NCBI RefSeq assembly: GCF_020880995.1 | Contig: NZ_JAJISD010000005.1 | Span: 310,001-374,000 of the forward strand | Origin: Reyranella aquatilis | GTDB taxonomy: Bacteria; Pseudomonadota; Alphaproteobacteria; Reyranellales; Reyranellaceae | Direction of reading: 5' to 3' | Length of the DNA stretch: 64,000 nt | Shown: one piece after another, positions 6,987 to 15,300 of the stretch | How the letters are laid out: the number at the start of each line of letters is the position of its first letter | Position numbering within the stretch: position 1 is the stretch's first letter | Translations under genes and position numbers: made by a program | The notes under the pieces: generated by a model | What the model was told of the DNA's origin: nothing | What the model saw: only the letters and a program-made list of their open reading frames with translations | Databases searched by the model: none

Positions 6987-9900
6987 TCACGCCGCGGCTC
7001 GATCGGCGATACGCACGATCGGATAGCGGTCCATCAAGGCGGCCAGGATTTCGGGGCCGGCGGCGCCGGTCGGCACGAAGAGACGGAGCTTCCAGGCGAT
7101 GATCTCGGAGATCAGCCCCATCGCCTTCAGGCGATCGACCATGCCGTCGGTGAAGCCGCAAAGTTCCACACGGAACAGGCCCATCACCTTGGAGCGGCGT
7201 ACGCTCAACCCGTCCTGCAGCTCAAGTAGGGTCCGACCATCGAGCACGGCGTTCCAGGCATCCGCCGGAGCCATACTGATGGCATCGGCGCTGAAGGCTT
7301 GCGCCACCCAGGCTGGCGAGACCAGCCGGCCAATGACGCGCTCTCCCGCATCGGTTTGCAGGCGGTAGACCCGCATGGATTCCTCCGGCAGGCGCTTCCA
7401 GATCGGCAGCAGCAGGCCCGTGACGATATGGAGCTCGCTCTCGGTGAACGGAGGTATCTCGGCGAGCTCCCGTGACCAGGCCTGGGCAAAGGCAGCTTGA
7501 TCCGAGCGCTGCCAGTGCGATTGCTCGAGGGCCGCTACCGCAAGGGCTGTCCGCTCCATCGGACGCACGAGTCGGACGCGGCGCTCGATCTCGCCATCGT
7601 CCAGCATGACGCTGGGCGCGGGCACCTGTACCGCCGCCCGGCCCGACTGCGGGTTGACAAGCAGAACCGCGCGAAGATCGCCGGCCCAGTCCAATGCATC
7701 GGCCAGCGAGAGAGGCTTATTGCGCTCCTTGCGGCGGATGGTGAATACCTGTGTCTCGGCGCCGGTCGTCGGATGGACATACACCACCTGACGCTTCGTC
7801 ACCGTCAGGCTCTCAGCCGTCAGCGTCTCGACGCCGACGTCGTAGGTCCCTGTGACCCGCGCCCCTTCGATCTTCGCGCGCAGCAGGTCCTCGAACACGC
7901 CGAACAGCGTGTTCTGCAAGTCGATGGTGAGCGCCAGCAGCCGGTTGAGGAACGTCGTGATCGGCGGCAGCTCCTCCCGCAGGCTGCCGTCCTGGTCGGT
8001 CAGATTCAGGCCCGTTGCTGCCTCGAAAGCCTCCAGAGAACAGCCTTCGATCTTGCCGGCGAACAGCAACATGTAGAACTGACGCAGCGCCGCCCGGCCG
8101 TAGGGCGATTCGAGATTGTCGTCGGCTCGGAACAGGCCTTGGCCGCCGGTCTGGCGCTGGCCCTTGGTGATGGCGCCCAGCGTGTCGAGGCGCCGGGCGA
8201 TGGTCGAGAGAAAGCGTTTCTCGGCTTTCACGTCGGTAGCGATCGGCCGGAACAGCGGCGGCTGCGCCTGGTTGGTCCGGTTGCTGCGGCCCAGCCCCTG
8301 TATGGCGGTGTCGGCCTTCCAGCCTGCCTCCAGCAGGTAGTGCACGCGCAGGCGCTGATTCCGGGCTGAAAGATCAGCATGGTAGGAGCGGCCGGTGCCG
8401 CCAGCATCCGAGAAGATCAGGATGCGCTTGTCGTCATCCATGAAGGCCTGCGCTTCGGCGAGGTTGGCAGACCCGGGACGGTTCTCGACGCAGAGCCGTT
8501 CACCCTTGCGAACGATCCGCCGCGACCTACCCGTCACCTCGGCGACCAGGTCGGTGCCGAAGCGCTGAACGAGCTGGTCGAGCGCGCCCTGGACGGGTGC
8601 GAGCGAGGCCAGCCGCTCGATCAGCCGGTCACGACGCTCGACAGCGTCGCGGCACTGCACGGCCTCGCCGTCGCGATAGACCGGCCTCGAAGAGAGGTTG
8701 CCCTCGCCATCGGTGAATGGCTCGAAGAGCTGGGTCGGGAAACTGTGCGCCAAGTAGTCGAGCACGTACTCGCGCGGCGTGATGTCGACCTGAACGTCGC
8801 CCCACTCCTCGGTCGGGATGCCGGCCAGCCGCCGCTCCATCAGTGCCTCGCCGGTCGAAACGATCTGCACCACGGCGGCATGCCCCGCTCCCAGATCACG
8901 CTCGATCGCCCGTACCAGAGTCGGCGTCTTCATCGAGGTGATCAGGTGGGAGAAGAAGCGCTGCTTGGCAGATTCGAAGGCCGAGCGCGCCGCCGACTTG
9001 GCTTGCGCATTGAGCGTGCCGCGCTCGCCGGTGACGTTGGCCGCCTGCAGGGCAGCATCCAGATTGTTGTGGATGACCTGGAAGGCGCCGGCGTAGGCAT
9101 CGTAGATGCGGATCTGCTCAGGCGTTAGCGAATGCTCGACCAGCTCATACTCCACCCCCTCGTAGGACAGGGAGCGGGCGGCATAGAGGCCCAGCGCCTT
9201 GAGGTCCCGGGCCAGCACCTCCATGGCGGCAACGCCGCCCGCCTCGATGGCCTGGACGAACTCGGCACGCGTTGCGAAGGGAAAGTCCTCGCCGCCCCAC
9301 AGACCGAGCCGCTGGGCGTAGGCAAGGTTGTGCACGGTCGTGGCGCCCGTCGCGGACACGTAAACGACGCGGGCATTGGGCAGCGCGTGCTGCAGGCGCA
9401 GGCCGGCGCGACCCTGCTGGGAGGGCGCCTGGTCACCGCGCTCGCCCTTGCCGCCGGCGGCGTTGGCCATGGCGTGGCTCTCGTCGAACACGATCACTCC
9501 GTCGAAGTCCGATCCCAGCCAATCGACGATTTGCTGGACCCGCGAAACCCTCTCCTCGCGCGCGTCGGTCCGCAGCGTGGCGTAGGTGGCAAAAAGGATG
9601 CCCTGCTGCAGGCGGATCGGTGTACCTTGGCGGAAGCGCGCCAGGGGCGTGATCAGCAGTCGCTCCATGCCGAGCGCCGACCAGTCGCGCTGGGCGTCCT
9701 CGATCAGCTTGTCGGACTTCGACACCCACACCGCCCGTCGCCGGACCTGCAGCCAGTTGTCGAGCAGGATGCCGGCGACCTGGCGGCCCTTGCCGGCGCC
9801 GGTGCCGTCGCCCAGCATCCAGCCTCGCCGGAAGCGCACGGCGTTCTGCGCATCGTCGGGCGCGGCGGAGACAATGTCGAAGGTCTCGTCGACGATCCAC

Positions 9901-11318
9901 GATCCGGCGAGATGGCCACTATGGGCCTCGCCCGCATAGATGACGCTCTCGAGCTGGGCATCGGACAGCATCCCATCGCTGACGACACTGGGCGGCACGC
10001 TCGGTCTGTAACTGGGCTTGGGCGGTGCGACCGATGCCATCGCCGCCGACTGCACGAGCCGTGTCGGATGCGGCCGCGCGCCGGCGATCCAGATCGACTG
10101 GAGTTCGTATCCTTCATACAGCGCCTCGGTGAGGCTGCCGCCCTTAACCGGCCTCCAGTCGACGGTCTCGTAGGCGAGCTGAGTACCCACTGATTCAAGC
10201 GCATCGCTGGCAACGGCGCGCGGCTGCCGCGCAGGCCTTCGGCTCGACGTGACCGTGACGAGAGGAGCGGATGCAGGAGCCGCCGTCGTGCCATGAACAG
10301 GCAGGCGTGATGGAACATGTGACGTCACCCACTGGAGCAGCGTGGCGACATCGGATGCCAAGCCTTGTGATGCTGGGAGCGACCTTGGCTCATCGGCCGG
10401 TACGCGATCGATGACCGTCAAACGAGTCTCGACCGCGGTTCCGTGGCGGGCATAAACACGACCATCGACGGCAGCGCTGAACACGACGCGGCCGCGTTCC
10501 TGGAGGCGGACAAAGGCCTCGCGCCACGACGGGTGGTCTGGGGATAGGCTGGCGCCGGTGATCGCGACCAGGCGCCCGCCATCGGAGAGGCGAGCAAGTG
10601 CCGACGAAATATGCCGCAGCGCGGCGTCCGCCACGGTTCCGTCGACATGCGCCGCGACCGAGAAGGGCGGGTTCATCAGCACGACGCTCGGGAGCACGGC
10701 ATCGTGGAGATGGTCGTGGATATGAGCCGCGTCGTGGCGTGTCGTAACGGCATCGGTAAACAGCCGCCCGAGCAACGCCGCGCGGGTCTCCGCCAGCTCG
10801 TTGAGGGCCAGCCCGCTGCCTGCGAGCTCGGCGAAGATTGCAAGCAGGCCCGTGCCGGCCGAAGGCTCGAGCACCAAATCGGTCGGCCCAATCGCAGCGG
10901 CGGTAGCTGCGACAAACCCGAGCGCCAGTGGCGTCGAGAATTGCTGCAGCGCCTGGCTCTGCTCGGATCGGCGGGTATGGGTGGGAAGAAGTGCCGCGAT
11001 TCTGCCGAGCAAAGGCAGTTCGGCAGCCGGCGCGCCCGCCCGTGCCCGAATGGCCGGGCCGAACTTGCGCATGAACAGCACGGTCGCCGCTTCGCAGGCG
11101 TCGTAGGCGGTCTTCCAGTCCCAGGCGCCGACCGCATCGGAGCCGCCGAAGGCGTGCTCCATAGCGGCGCGCAGAATGACCGCATCGATGCGGCTACCAC
11201 GCTCGAGATGAGGGAGAAGAAGCTGCGCTGCCGCGGTAATGCCGGCAGAAGCGTCCGCAGGGGTGCCGGCGAGCGAGCGTGACAGAGCGGGCGCCGCCGA
11301 GAGGGATACATTCGACAT
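6987..11318 (-). CDS. N6-methylase-like plus strawberry-notch helicase protein
   Basis: 1443 residues. The N-terminal part has a Rossmann methyltransferase: LVLEPSAGTGLLAI (motif I, about residue 153) and VLMNPPFSV (motif IV NPPF, about residue 216), as in gamma-class N6-adenine methylases. A strawberry-notch SF2 helicase follows: GDGTGAGKGRQVAGILLDNW (about residue 506) and FDESHAMANAAGGKG (about 611). The C-terminal helicase half includes LIFSDAGGTGRSYHADL and QGLGRSNRTNQAQPP, with the arginine-finger region. Giant proteins of this kind are hallmarks of alphaproteobacterial plasmids and ICEs; anti-restriction or DNA protection during transfer is suspected but unproven. The ATG at 11318 follows GAGG at good spacing. 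Confidence 0.93.
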   Translation of the reverse strand: MSNVSLSAAPALSRSLAGTPADASAGITAAAQLLLPHLERGSRIDAVILRAAMEHAFGGSDAVGAWDWKTAYDACEAATVLFMRKFGPAIRARAGAPAAELPLLGRIAALLPTHTRRSEQSQALQQFSTPLALGFVAATAAAIGPTDLVLEPSAGTGLLAIFAELAGSGLALNELAETRAALLGRLFTDAVTTRHDAAHIHDHLHDAVLPSVVLMNPPFSVAAHVDGTVADAALRHISSALARLSDGGRLVAITGASLSPDHPSWREAFVRLQERGRVVFSAAVDGRVYARHGTAVETRLTVIDRVPADEPRSLPASQGLASDVATLLQWVTSHVPSRLPVHGTTAAPASAPLVTVTSSRRPARQPRAVASDALESVGTQLAYETVDWRPVKGGSLTEALYEGYELQSIWIAGARPHPTRLVQSAAMASVAPPKPSYRPSVPPSVVSDGMLSDAQLESVIYAGEAHSGHLAGSWIVDETFDIVSAAPDDAQNAVRFRRGWMLGDGTGAGKGRQVAGILLDNWLQVRRRAVWVSKSDKLIEDAQRDWSALGMERLLITPLARFRQGTPIRLQQGILFATYATLRTDAREERVSRVQQIVDWLGSDFDGVIVFDESHAMANAAGGKGERGDQAPSQQGRAGLRLQHALPNARVVYVSATGATTVHNLAYAQRLGLWGGEDFPFATRAEFVQAIEAGGVAAMEVLARDLKALGLYAARSLSYEGVEYELVEHSLTPEQIRIYDAYAGAFQVIHNNLDAALQAANVTGERGTLNAQAKSAARSAFESAKQRFFSHLITSMKTPTLVRAIERDLGAGHAAVVQIVSTGEALMERRLAGIPTEEWGDVQVDITPREYVLDYLAHSFPTQLFEPFTDGEGNLSSRPVYRDGEAVQCRDAVERRDRLIERLASLAPVQGALDQLVQRFGTDLVAEVTGRSRRIVRKGERLCVENRPGSANLAEAQAFMDDDKRILIFSDAGGTGRSYHADLSARNQRLRVHYLLEAGWKADTAIQGLGRSNRTNQAQPPLFRPIATDVKAEKRFLSTIARRLDTLGAITKGQRQTGGQGLFRADDNLESPYGRAALRQFYMLLFAGKIEGCSLEAFEAATGLNLTDQDGSLREELPPITTFLNRLLALTIDLQNTLFGVFEDLLRAKIEGARVTGTYDVGVETLTAESLTVTKRQVVYVHPTTGAETQVFTIRRKERNKPLSLADALDWAGDLRAVLLVNPQSGRAAVQVPAPSVMLDDGEIERRVRLVRPMERTALAVAALEQSHWQRSDQAAFAQAWSRELAEIPPFTESELHIVTGLLLPIWKRLPEESMRVYRLQTDAGERVIGRLVSPAWVAQAFSADAISMAPADAWNAVLDGRTLLELQDGLSVRRSKVMGLFRVELCGFTDGMVDRLKAMGLISEIIAWKLRLFVPTGAAGPEILAALMDRYPIVRIADRAAA

Positions 11319-11360
11319 GGAAGAAGCCTCGGGAGAGCGGGAACAGTTCGAACCGGAAGG

Positions 11361-11417
11361 CGCTCTCTCTGGACCCCGCCGGCTCAAACCCGTTCCGGCC
11401 GTCCTCTCCCTCTCGCC
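11361..11417 (-). promoter_or_regulatory. Repeated structured leader, type 1, copy 2 (before the strawberry-notch gene)
   Basis: Related to 4601-4658 over about 57 bases. GGAC (11371-11374) pairs with GTCC (11401-11404), and inside it GCCGG (11378-11382) with CCGGC (11395-11399). It begins 43 bases upstream of the start codon and lies just after the parB terminator, so it belongs to the leader of the strawberry-notch/Toprim transcript. Confidence 0.55.
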
Positions 11418-11447
11418 TTGCACCTCGAGGCTGAAGAGTCCCTCAAA

Positions 11448-11481
11448 GGATGAAGCCCGGCACAGCGGCCGGGCTTCATCC
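11448..11481 (-). terminator. Strong hairpin terminator downstream of parB
   Basis: A perfect 14-base inverted repeat (GGATGAAGCCCGGC, 11448-11461, against 11468-11481) with a six-base loop lies about 50 bases past the parB stop. On the minus strand TTTG follows. It separates parB from the strawberry-notch operon. Confidence 0.75.
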
Positions 11482-11532
11482 AAGGATTGGCGGCGAGAAC
11501 GAGGTGAACGAGGCTACTCCGCGCTGTTCCTG

Positions 11533-13653
11533 CTACTCGGCGGCAATGGCAGCCGACTCAGACTCGTCCGTCGCGGCATCTCCGTCGCCGTCGGCGAGGA
11601 AAGCAGGAAGCTCCTCGGCCGGTTCTGTAGGCGTGTCTGACACGTCCACGCCGTCGGCGAGCCGCAGCGGCTCGGGCAACCAGCCTGTGCCGTCGAGCAG
11701 CCGCTCGGCCTCCTTCGCCATCTCCGTCTTCTTGAGATGGTCGATGAGCTGCGCGGCCTGGTCGCCCTTCGCCTCGCGCACCGCCTCCAGGATCCGGGGC
11801 TTGGTGACGCGGCCGAGATAGTTGTCGACGGTAGGCCGCCAGCCAGCCTCGACCATGTCGAGACCGACGGCACGGGCCAGCCGGTCGGCCTGGGCGATGC
11901 GCTGTTGCACGCCGTGCGCCGAGACGCCCGGTCCGCCATAGCGGTCGCCCTTCTCATAAAGGGCGTTCACCCCGAACGACACGCAGTGCGCGAGGAGCGC
12001 GGCGCGGCGGCTGTCATCGAGGGCAGCTAGCCAAACCCAAAGGGCCTCGTCGTTTTTAGGCAGCTCGGCTTGCCAGGCCTCGTGGCGCTCGGCGACCGCT
12101 GCAGCGGAGGGGCCGTCCTTGAGGTCGGCAGCCTGCACGGGAAAGAGCACATGCCGCACCGAGGCTTCCAGGCACGCAACCGGAGCACTGTGCTGGAAAG
12201 TGTCGAGGCAGAGCTTGTGCAGCAGCGCGGTCAGGGCGACGTGAGGGTTATTCGCCACCGCATCGCGCAGGGCCAGTGTGCGATGAGCCGTCAGCTCGCC
12301 GAGGAGCCGCTCCGGCAGCGGCTTGATGGCATCGTCTTCGCTGTCATCGTTCTCCTGCTGCTGCCCGCCGATGGTGATGACCGCGCGAGGCGGAGGGGCG
12401 TCTGGCTCACCGCCCTCCGCGGCACGAGGCTCATTTTCAGTATTGTGGTCGGCAACAGATACCGGCAGCTCGTCTTCCGGACGGACATAGCCCCGATCCA
12501 CGCCAAGGCGTCCGTCGACGTCGATGCTGACGAACACGCCGGCACGCGCGATCTCGGCCGGCGCGTAGCGGACGGGACGGCTCTCGAAGCCAGCAAGCGC
12601 CTCTTCGATCTCGCCCAGCCGCGCGTCGACCTCGTCCGGCAGCTCGTCGGCGCCTTCGTACTCGCTCTCGAGCTTGGCCTGCTCGGCGGTCAGAGCGTCG
12701 AACGTCGCCTGTTCGTCGAGCGTGAGTACGACCTCCACGCCGTCGAGCCGCCGGAGATGATGGGCATGGCCGTACCGGAAATCGACCGCCACCTCGATCC
12801 ACTTCCAGCCTTCACCGGCGATCTTCTCGGCTTCGGCCGCCAGCTTGTCGGTGGCCAGGCGATCGAGCAGAGCCACGTCCTGGAGCCAGCCGCCCGCGTC
12901 ATCCTCGAATAGGTCGCGCAGCACCACGCCCCCTGCCGCCTCATAAACATCGAGGCCGACAAACCGCGCCCGGCGGTCCGACGCGCGCACGGCGCTCTCC
13001 GTGAGCTGGCGGCGGATGAAGTAGGGCTCCTTGTCGTAGGACTGCTGCAATGCCTCCCAGACCTGCTCCTGCCGGGCATGGTCGGTGGTGACCGTGAAGG
13101 CCATGAGCTGCTCCAGGGTCATGCCGTCCTCGGCATAGATCCCGAGCAGCTTCTCGGAGACCGAAGCCAGGCGCAGCCGCTGCCTCACCACGGCAGGCGC
13201 GACGAAGAAACGGGCGGCGATCTCCTCCTCGCCGGCGCCCTGGTCGCTCAACGTCTTGAAGGCTCGGAATTGGTCCAGGGGATGCAGGGCGACGCGCTGG
13301 ACGTTTTCGGCCAGCGAATCCTCCTCCGCCGAAACCTCGACCGCGCGATCGCGCACGATGCAGGGGATCGGTGCCGTCCTCGACAGTCGCTTCTGCTTCA
13401 TCAGCCGCTCGAGAGCCCGGTAGCGGCGGCCGCCGGCGGGGATCTCGAACGTGCCGGTTTCGGCGCCCTCGGCATCAAGGACCGGCCGGACGTTGAGGCT
13501 CTGCAGGAGTCCGCGCCGGGCGATGTCCTCGGCCAAGTCCTCGATCGAGACGCCGGCCTTCAGGCGCCGGACGTTGAAGTTGCTGAGCACCAGCTTGTTG
13601 AAGGGGATATCGCGAGAGGCGCTGAGGGTGATCTTCTGTACGGCCTTTGCCAT
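11533..13653 (-). CDS. parB: Long ParB/RepB-family partition protein
   Basis: 706 residues, more than twice a chromosomal ParB. The N-terminal domain shows NFNVRRLKAGVSIEDLAEDI, ARRGLLQSLNVRPV, IPAGGRRYRALERLM and LAENVQRVALHPLDQF, the ParB CTPase/nuclease-like fold. It is followed by the HTH segment EEEIAARFFVAPAVVRQRL. The remaining 400 residues are an extended helical C-terminal region typical of plasmid-borne versions, with an acidic middle (ENDDSEDDAIKPLPERLL). No ParA gene is present in this window, so it may act in replication control or transfer rather than classical partition. The ATG at 13653 is preceded by GGAG. A promoter candidate lies at 13817-13846. Confidence 0.92.
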   Translation of the reverse strand: MAKAVQKITLSASRDIPFNKLVLSNFNVRRLKAGVSIEDLAEDIARRGLLQSLNVRPVLDAEGAETGTFEIPAGGRRYRALERLMKQKRLSRTAPIPCIVRDRAVEVSAEEDSLAENVQRVALHPLDQFRAFKTLSDQGAGEEEIAARFFVAPAVVRQRLRLASVSEKLLGIYAEDGMTLEQLMAFTVTTDHARQEQVWEALQQSYDKEPYFIRRQLTESAVRASDRRARFVGLDVYEAAGGVVLRDLFEDDAGGWLQDVALLDRLATDKLAAEAEKIAGEGWKWIEVAVDFRYGHAHHLRRLDGVEVVLTLDEQATFDALTAEQAKLESEYEGADELPDEVDARLGEIEEALAGFESRPVRYAPAEIARAGVFVSIDVDGRLGVDRGYVRPEDELPVSVADHNTENEPRAAEGGEPDAPPPRAVITIGGQQQENDDSEDDAIKPLPERLLGELTAHRTLALRDAVANNPHVALTALLHKLCLDTFQHSAPVACLEASVRHVLFPVQAADLKDGPSAAAVAERHEAWQAELPKNDEALWVWLAALDDSRRAALLAHCVSFGVNALYEKGDRYGGPGVSAHGVQQRIAQADRLARAVGLDMVEAGWRPTVDNYLGRVTKPRILEAVREAKGDQAAQLIDHLKKTEMAKEAERLLDGTGWLPEPLRLADGVDVSDTPTEPAEELPAFLADGDGDAATDESESAAIAAE

Positions 13654-13816
13654 GAGGGATACTCCACGACGGACAGCCAAGAGACCCTCTCTCGACCTCC
13701 AATCCGTCACGGAAACCGGCGCAGCCCTTTCACTCTCCCGATGGGAAAGTCAGGAAGCGAGGCCTTTTCGGCTGATCGACGACGGCCGCGGAACCTCGGC
13801 GAACTCTCCGTCAAAG

Positions 13817-13846
13817 TGTATAGTTGCGGCAGGCCTGCACCTTGAA
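13817..13846 (-). promoter_or_regulatory. Candidate parB promoter with a palindromic operator
   Basis: On the minus strand TTCAAG (13841-13846) and TATACA (13817-13822) are 18 bases apart. The perfect palindrome GCAGGCCTGC (13829-13838) lies between them, as expected for an autoregulated partition promoter. Both boxes are only moderate matches. Confidence 0.4.
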
Positions 13847-13937
13847 GCCGTAGCTCAACAAAAATCTCCGGCCGCGTTTCCGGTTTTCCGGAGAGCTTGC
13901 GACTTGGGTACTGAGGGGCTCAGCGTGGAGACTTTGA

Positions 13938-14678
13938 ATGGAAACACCAAAGGAGACGGACGAACCGAAGCCTGATCTGAGGGGAGCGGCCGGTTCTTCA
14001 CTGTCGCCACAGGCTGCCAGACACCTGGCGCAGGTTGAGAGCGAAGCGGCTGTGTTCACCACCATGGCCCCAGATGCGCTTCGCACGAGACTGCACGAGA
14101 TCATCGCTGGGGCGACGCCCTACTCTGCCGAGGCGCTCGTTCGACTCTGCCGCCTTGCGCATGAGCGTCGTGACCGCCGCATGATGAACCTTGCTGCTGC
14201 AGCCCTCGTTAAGGTCGCGACGCCTCTCCTTCTCTCCCAAGCCCGTGCCCTGGGCCGGGAGGATCGTGAAGATCAGGTCCAGAGCATTTTCACCCAGCTC
14301 ATCAGCGAAATCCGTGCTGGCAGGTCGGCACATGCAGAACGCTTCTTTGCGGCCTACACGAAGCGGCGGTCGATATCCCTCTTCCGGAAGCGTAGGGCGA
14401 CCATGGAGGGAATGCACCAGCGCCTCGAACCGGCTGAGAATGTGGATCCCTTGGACTACGTTGCCAGCCCGGTTCCCAGCCATGGAGCACGGGTCTGGGT
14501 CGCGAAGGCCATTAAGAAGCTTCCGTCCAAACTCAAGGCACCCTTCATCCAGTACCACCGTCTTGGCCTGACACAGGAGGAGATCGCTGCTCACCATAGG
14601 GTCGACGTCCGGACCGTGCGCAACTGGCTGAAGGAGGCCGCCATCGCAGTCGGACTGAAAGGAGACGATCATGACTAA
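13938..14678 (+). CDS. Sigma-70-family (ECF-like) sigma factor
   Basis: 246 residues. The middle resembles sigma region 2 (DQVQSIFTQLISEIRAGRSA, then RFFAAYTKRRSISLFRKRRA). The C-terminal end is a region 4 HTH: LPSKLKAPFIQYHRLGLTQE, EIAAHHRVDVRTVRNWLKEA. The first 90 residues are an unrecognised extension. It is the first gene of a three-gene plus-strand operon, overlapping the next gene by eight bases (14671-14678), and it faces away from parB. A regulator dedicated to this operon or to the defence genes downstream is the simplest reading. Region 2 is weak, so a region-4-only regulator is possible. Confidence 0.75.
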   Translation: METPKETDEPKPDLRGAAGSSLSPQAARHLAQVESEAAVFTTMAPDALRTRLHEIIAGATPYSAEALVRLCRLAHERRDRRMMNLAAAALVKVATPLLLSQARALGREDREDQVQSIFTQLISEIRAGRSAHAERFFAAYTKRRSISLFRKRRATMEGMHQRLEPAENVDPLDYVASPVPSHGARVWVAKAIKKLPSKLKAPFIQYHRLGLTQEEIAAHHRVDVRTVRNWLKEAAIAVGLKGDDHD

Positions 14679-15300
14679 GCAGCCGCACGCACCCGAGCTC
14701 GATACCATTCTCGATGAGTTCGCGGGGCTGCCCAATCCGCCGGATGCCGAGACCCTTCGCGCGTGGATCGGGAAGTACCCGCAGTTCGCTGACGAGATCA
14801 TCGACTTCGCCACGGATTGGATCGAGATGGAGGCAGCTCCAAGCCAGCGCCCTTCCAATGACGAGGTGGATATGGTCGCTAACCGGACCATCAGCCGCAT
14901 CCAGACCTTGCTGGATGCCGGAGAGCGGCCGGAGCAGCTGACGGATCTCAGCGCGGATATCCGCGCTGCCGGACATGATCACGAGACGTTTCAGCGGGCG
15001 ATCGGCATCGACCGATCGTTGCTCGACTCCCTCGTTGCGCGCCTCGTGAGACCTGCAACGCTGCCCGCGCGGTTGGTGCAATCCATTGCGACCGCGCTCG
15101 GCCGCTCTCTGGAAAGCGTACGACAGTATCTATCCCTTCCAGCAGTGCTCGGGGCGGCCCATCGGGCTCGAGGACGCCCGCAGACGAACCAGGCAGATTT
15201 CGCGTTTCTAGTGACACACTCACAGTTGAGTGAAGCCGAGAAGGCCGTATGGTTGGCAGAGCCACCAGATCCGGAGCTTCGGGAACGGCCTAATGGATAG
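14671..15300 (+). CDS. HTH-containing partner of the ImmA/IrrE-helicase fusion
   Basis: 209 residues. The N-terminal half is acidic and helical (LDTILDEFAGLPNPPDAETL, YPQFADEIIDFATDWIEME). The middle reads FQRAIGIDRSLLDSLVARLV followed by LPARLVQSIATALGRSLESV, which looks like an XRE-type HTH dimer unit. The end is LSEAEKAVWLAEPPDPELRE. I recall proteins of this design paired with ImmA/IrrE metallopeptidases, whose substrates are often HTH repressors. It overlaps both its sigma-factor neighbour (eight bases) and the helicase gene (eight bases), so the three are translationally coupled. A role as peptidase substrate, anti-sigma factor or antitoxin is inference. Confidence 0.75.
   Translation: MTKQPHAPELDTILDEFAGLPNPPDAETLRAWIGKYPQFADEIIDFATDWIEMEAAPSQRPSNDEVDMVANRTISRIQTLLDAGERPEQLTDLSADIRAAGHDHETFQRAIGIDRSLLDSLVARLVRPATLPARLVQSIATALGRSLESVRQYLSLPAVLGAAHRARGRPQTNQADFAFLVTHSQLSEAEKAVWLAEPPDPELRERPNG

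Noticed and set aside
12070..12912. 280-codon plus-strand frame opposite parB
   Set aside because: Mirror of parB codon usage; no start signal and no domain.
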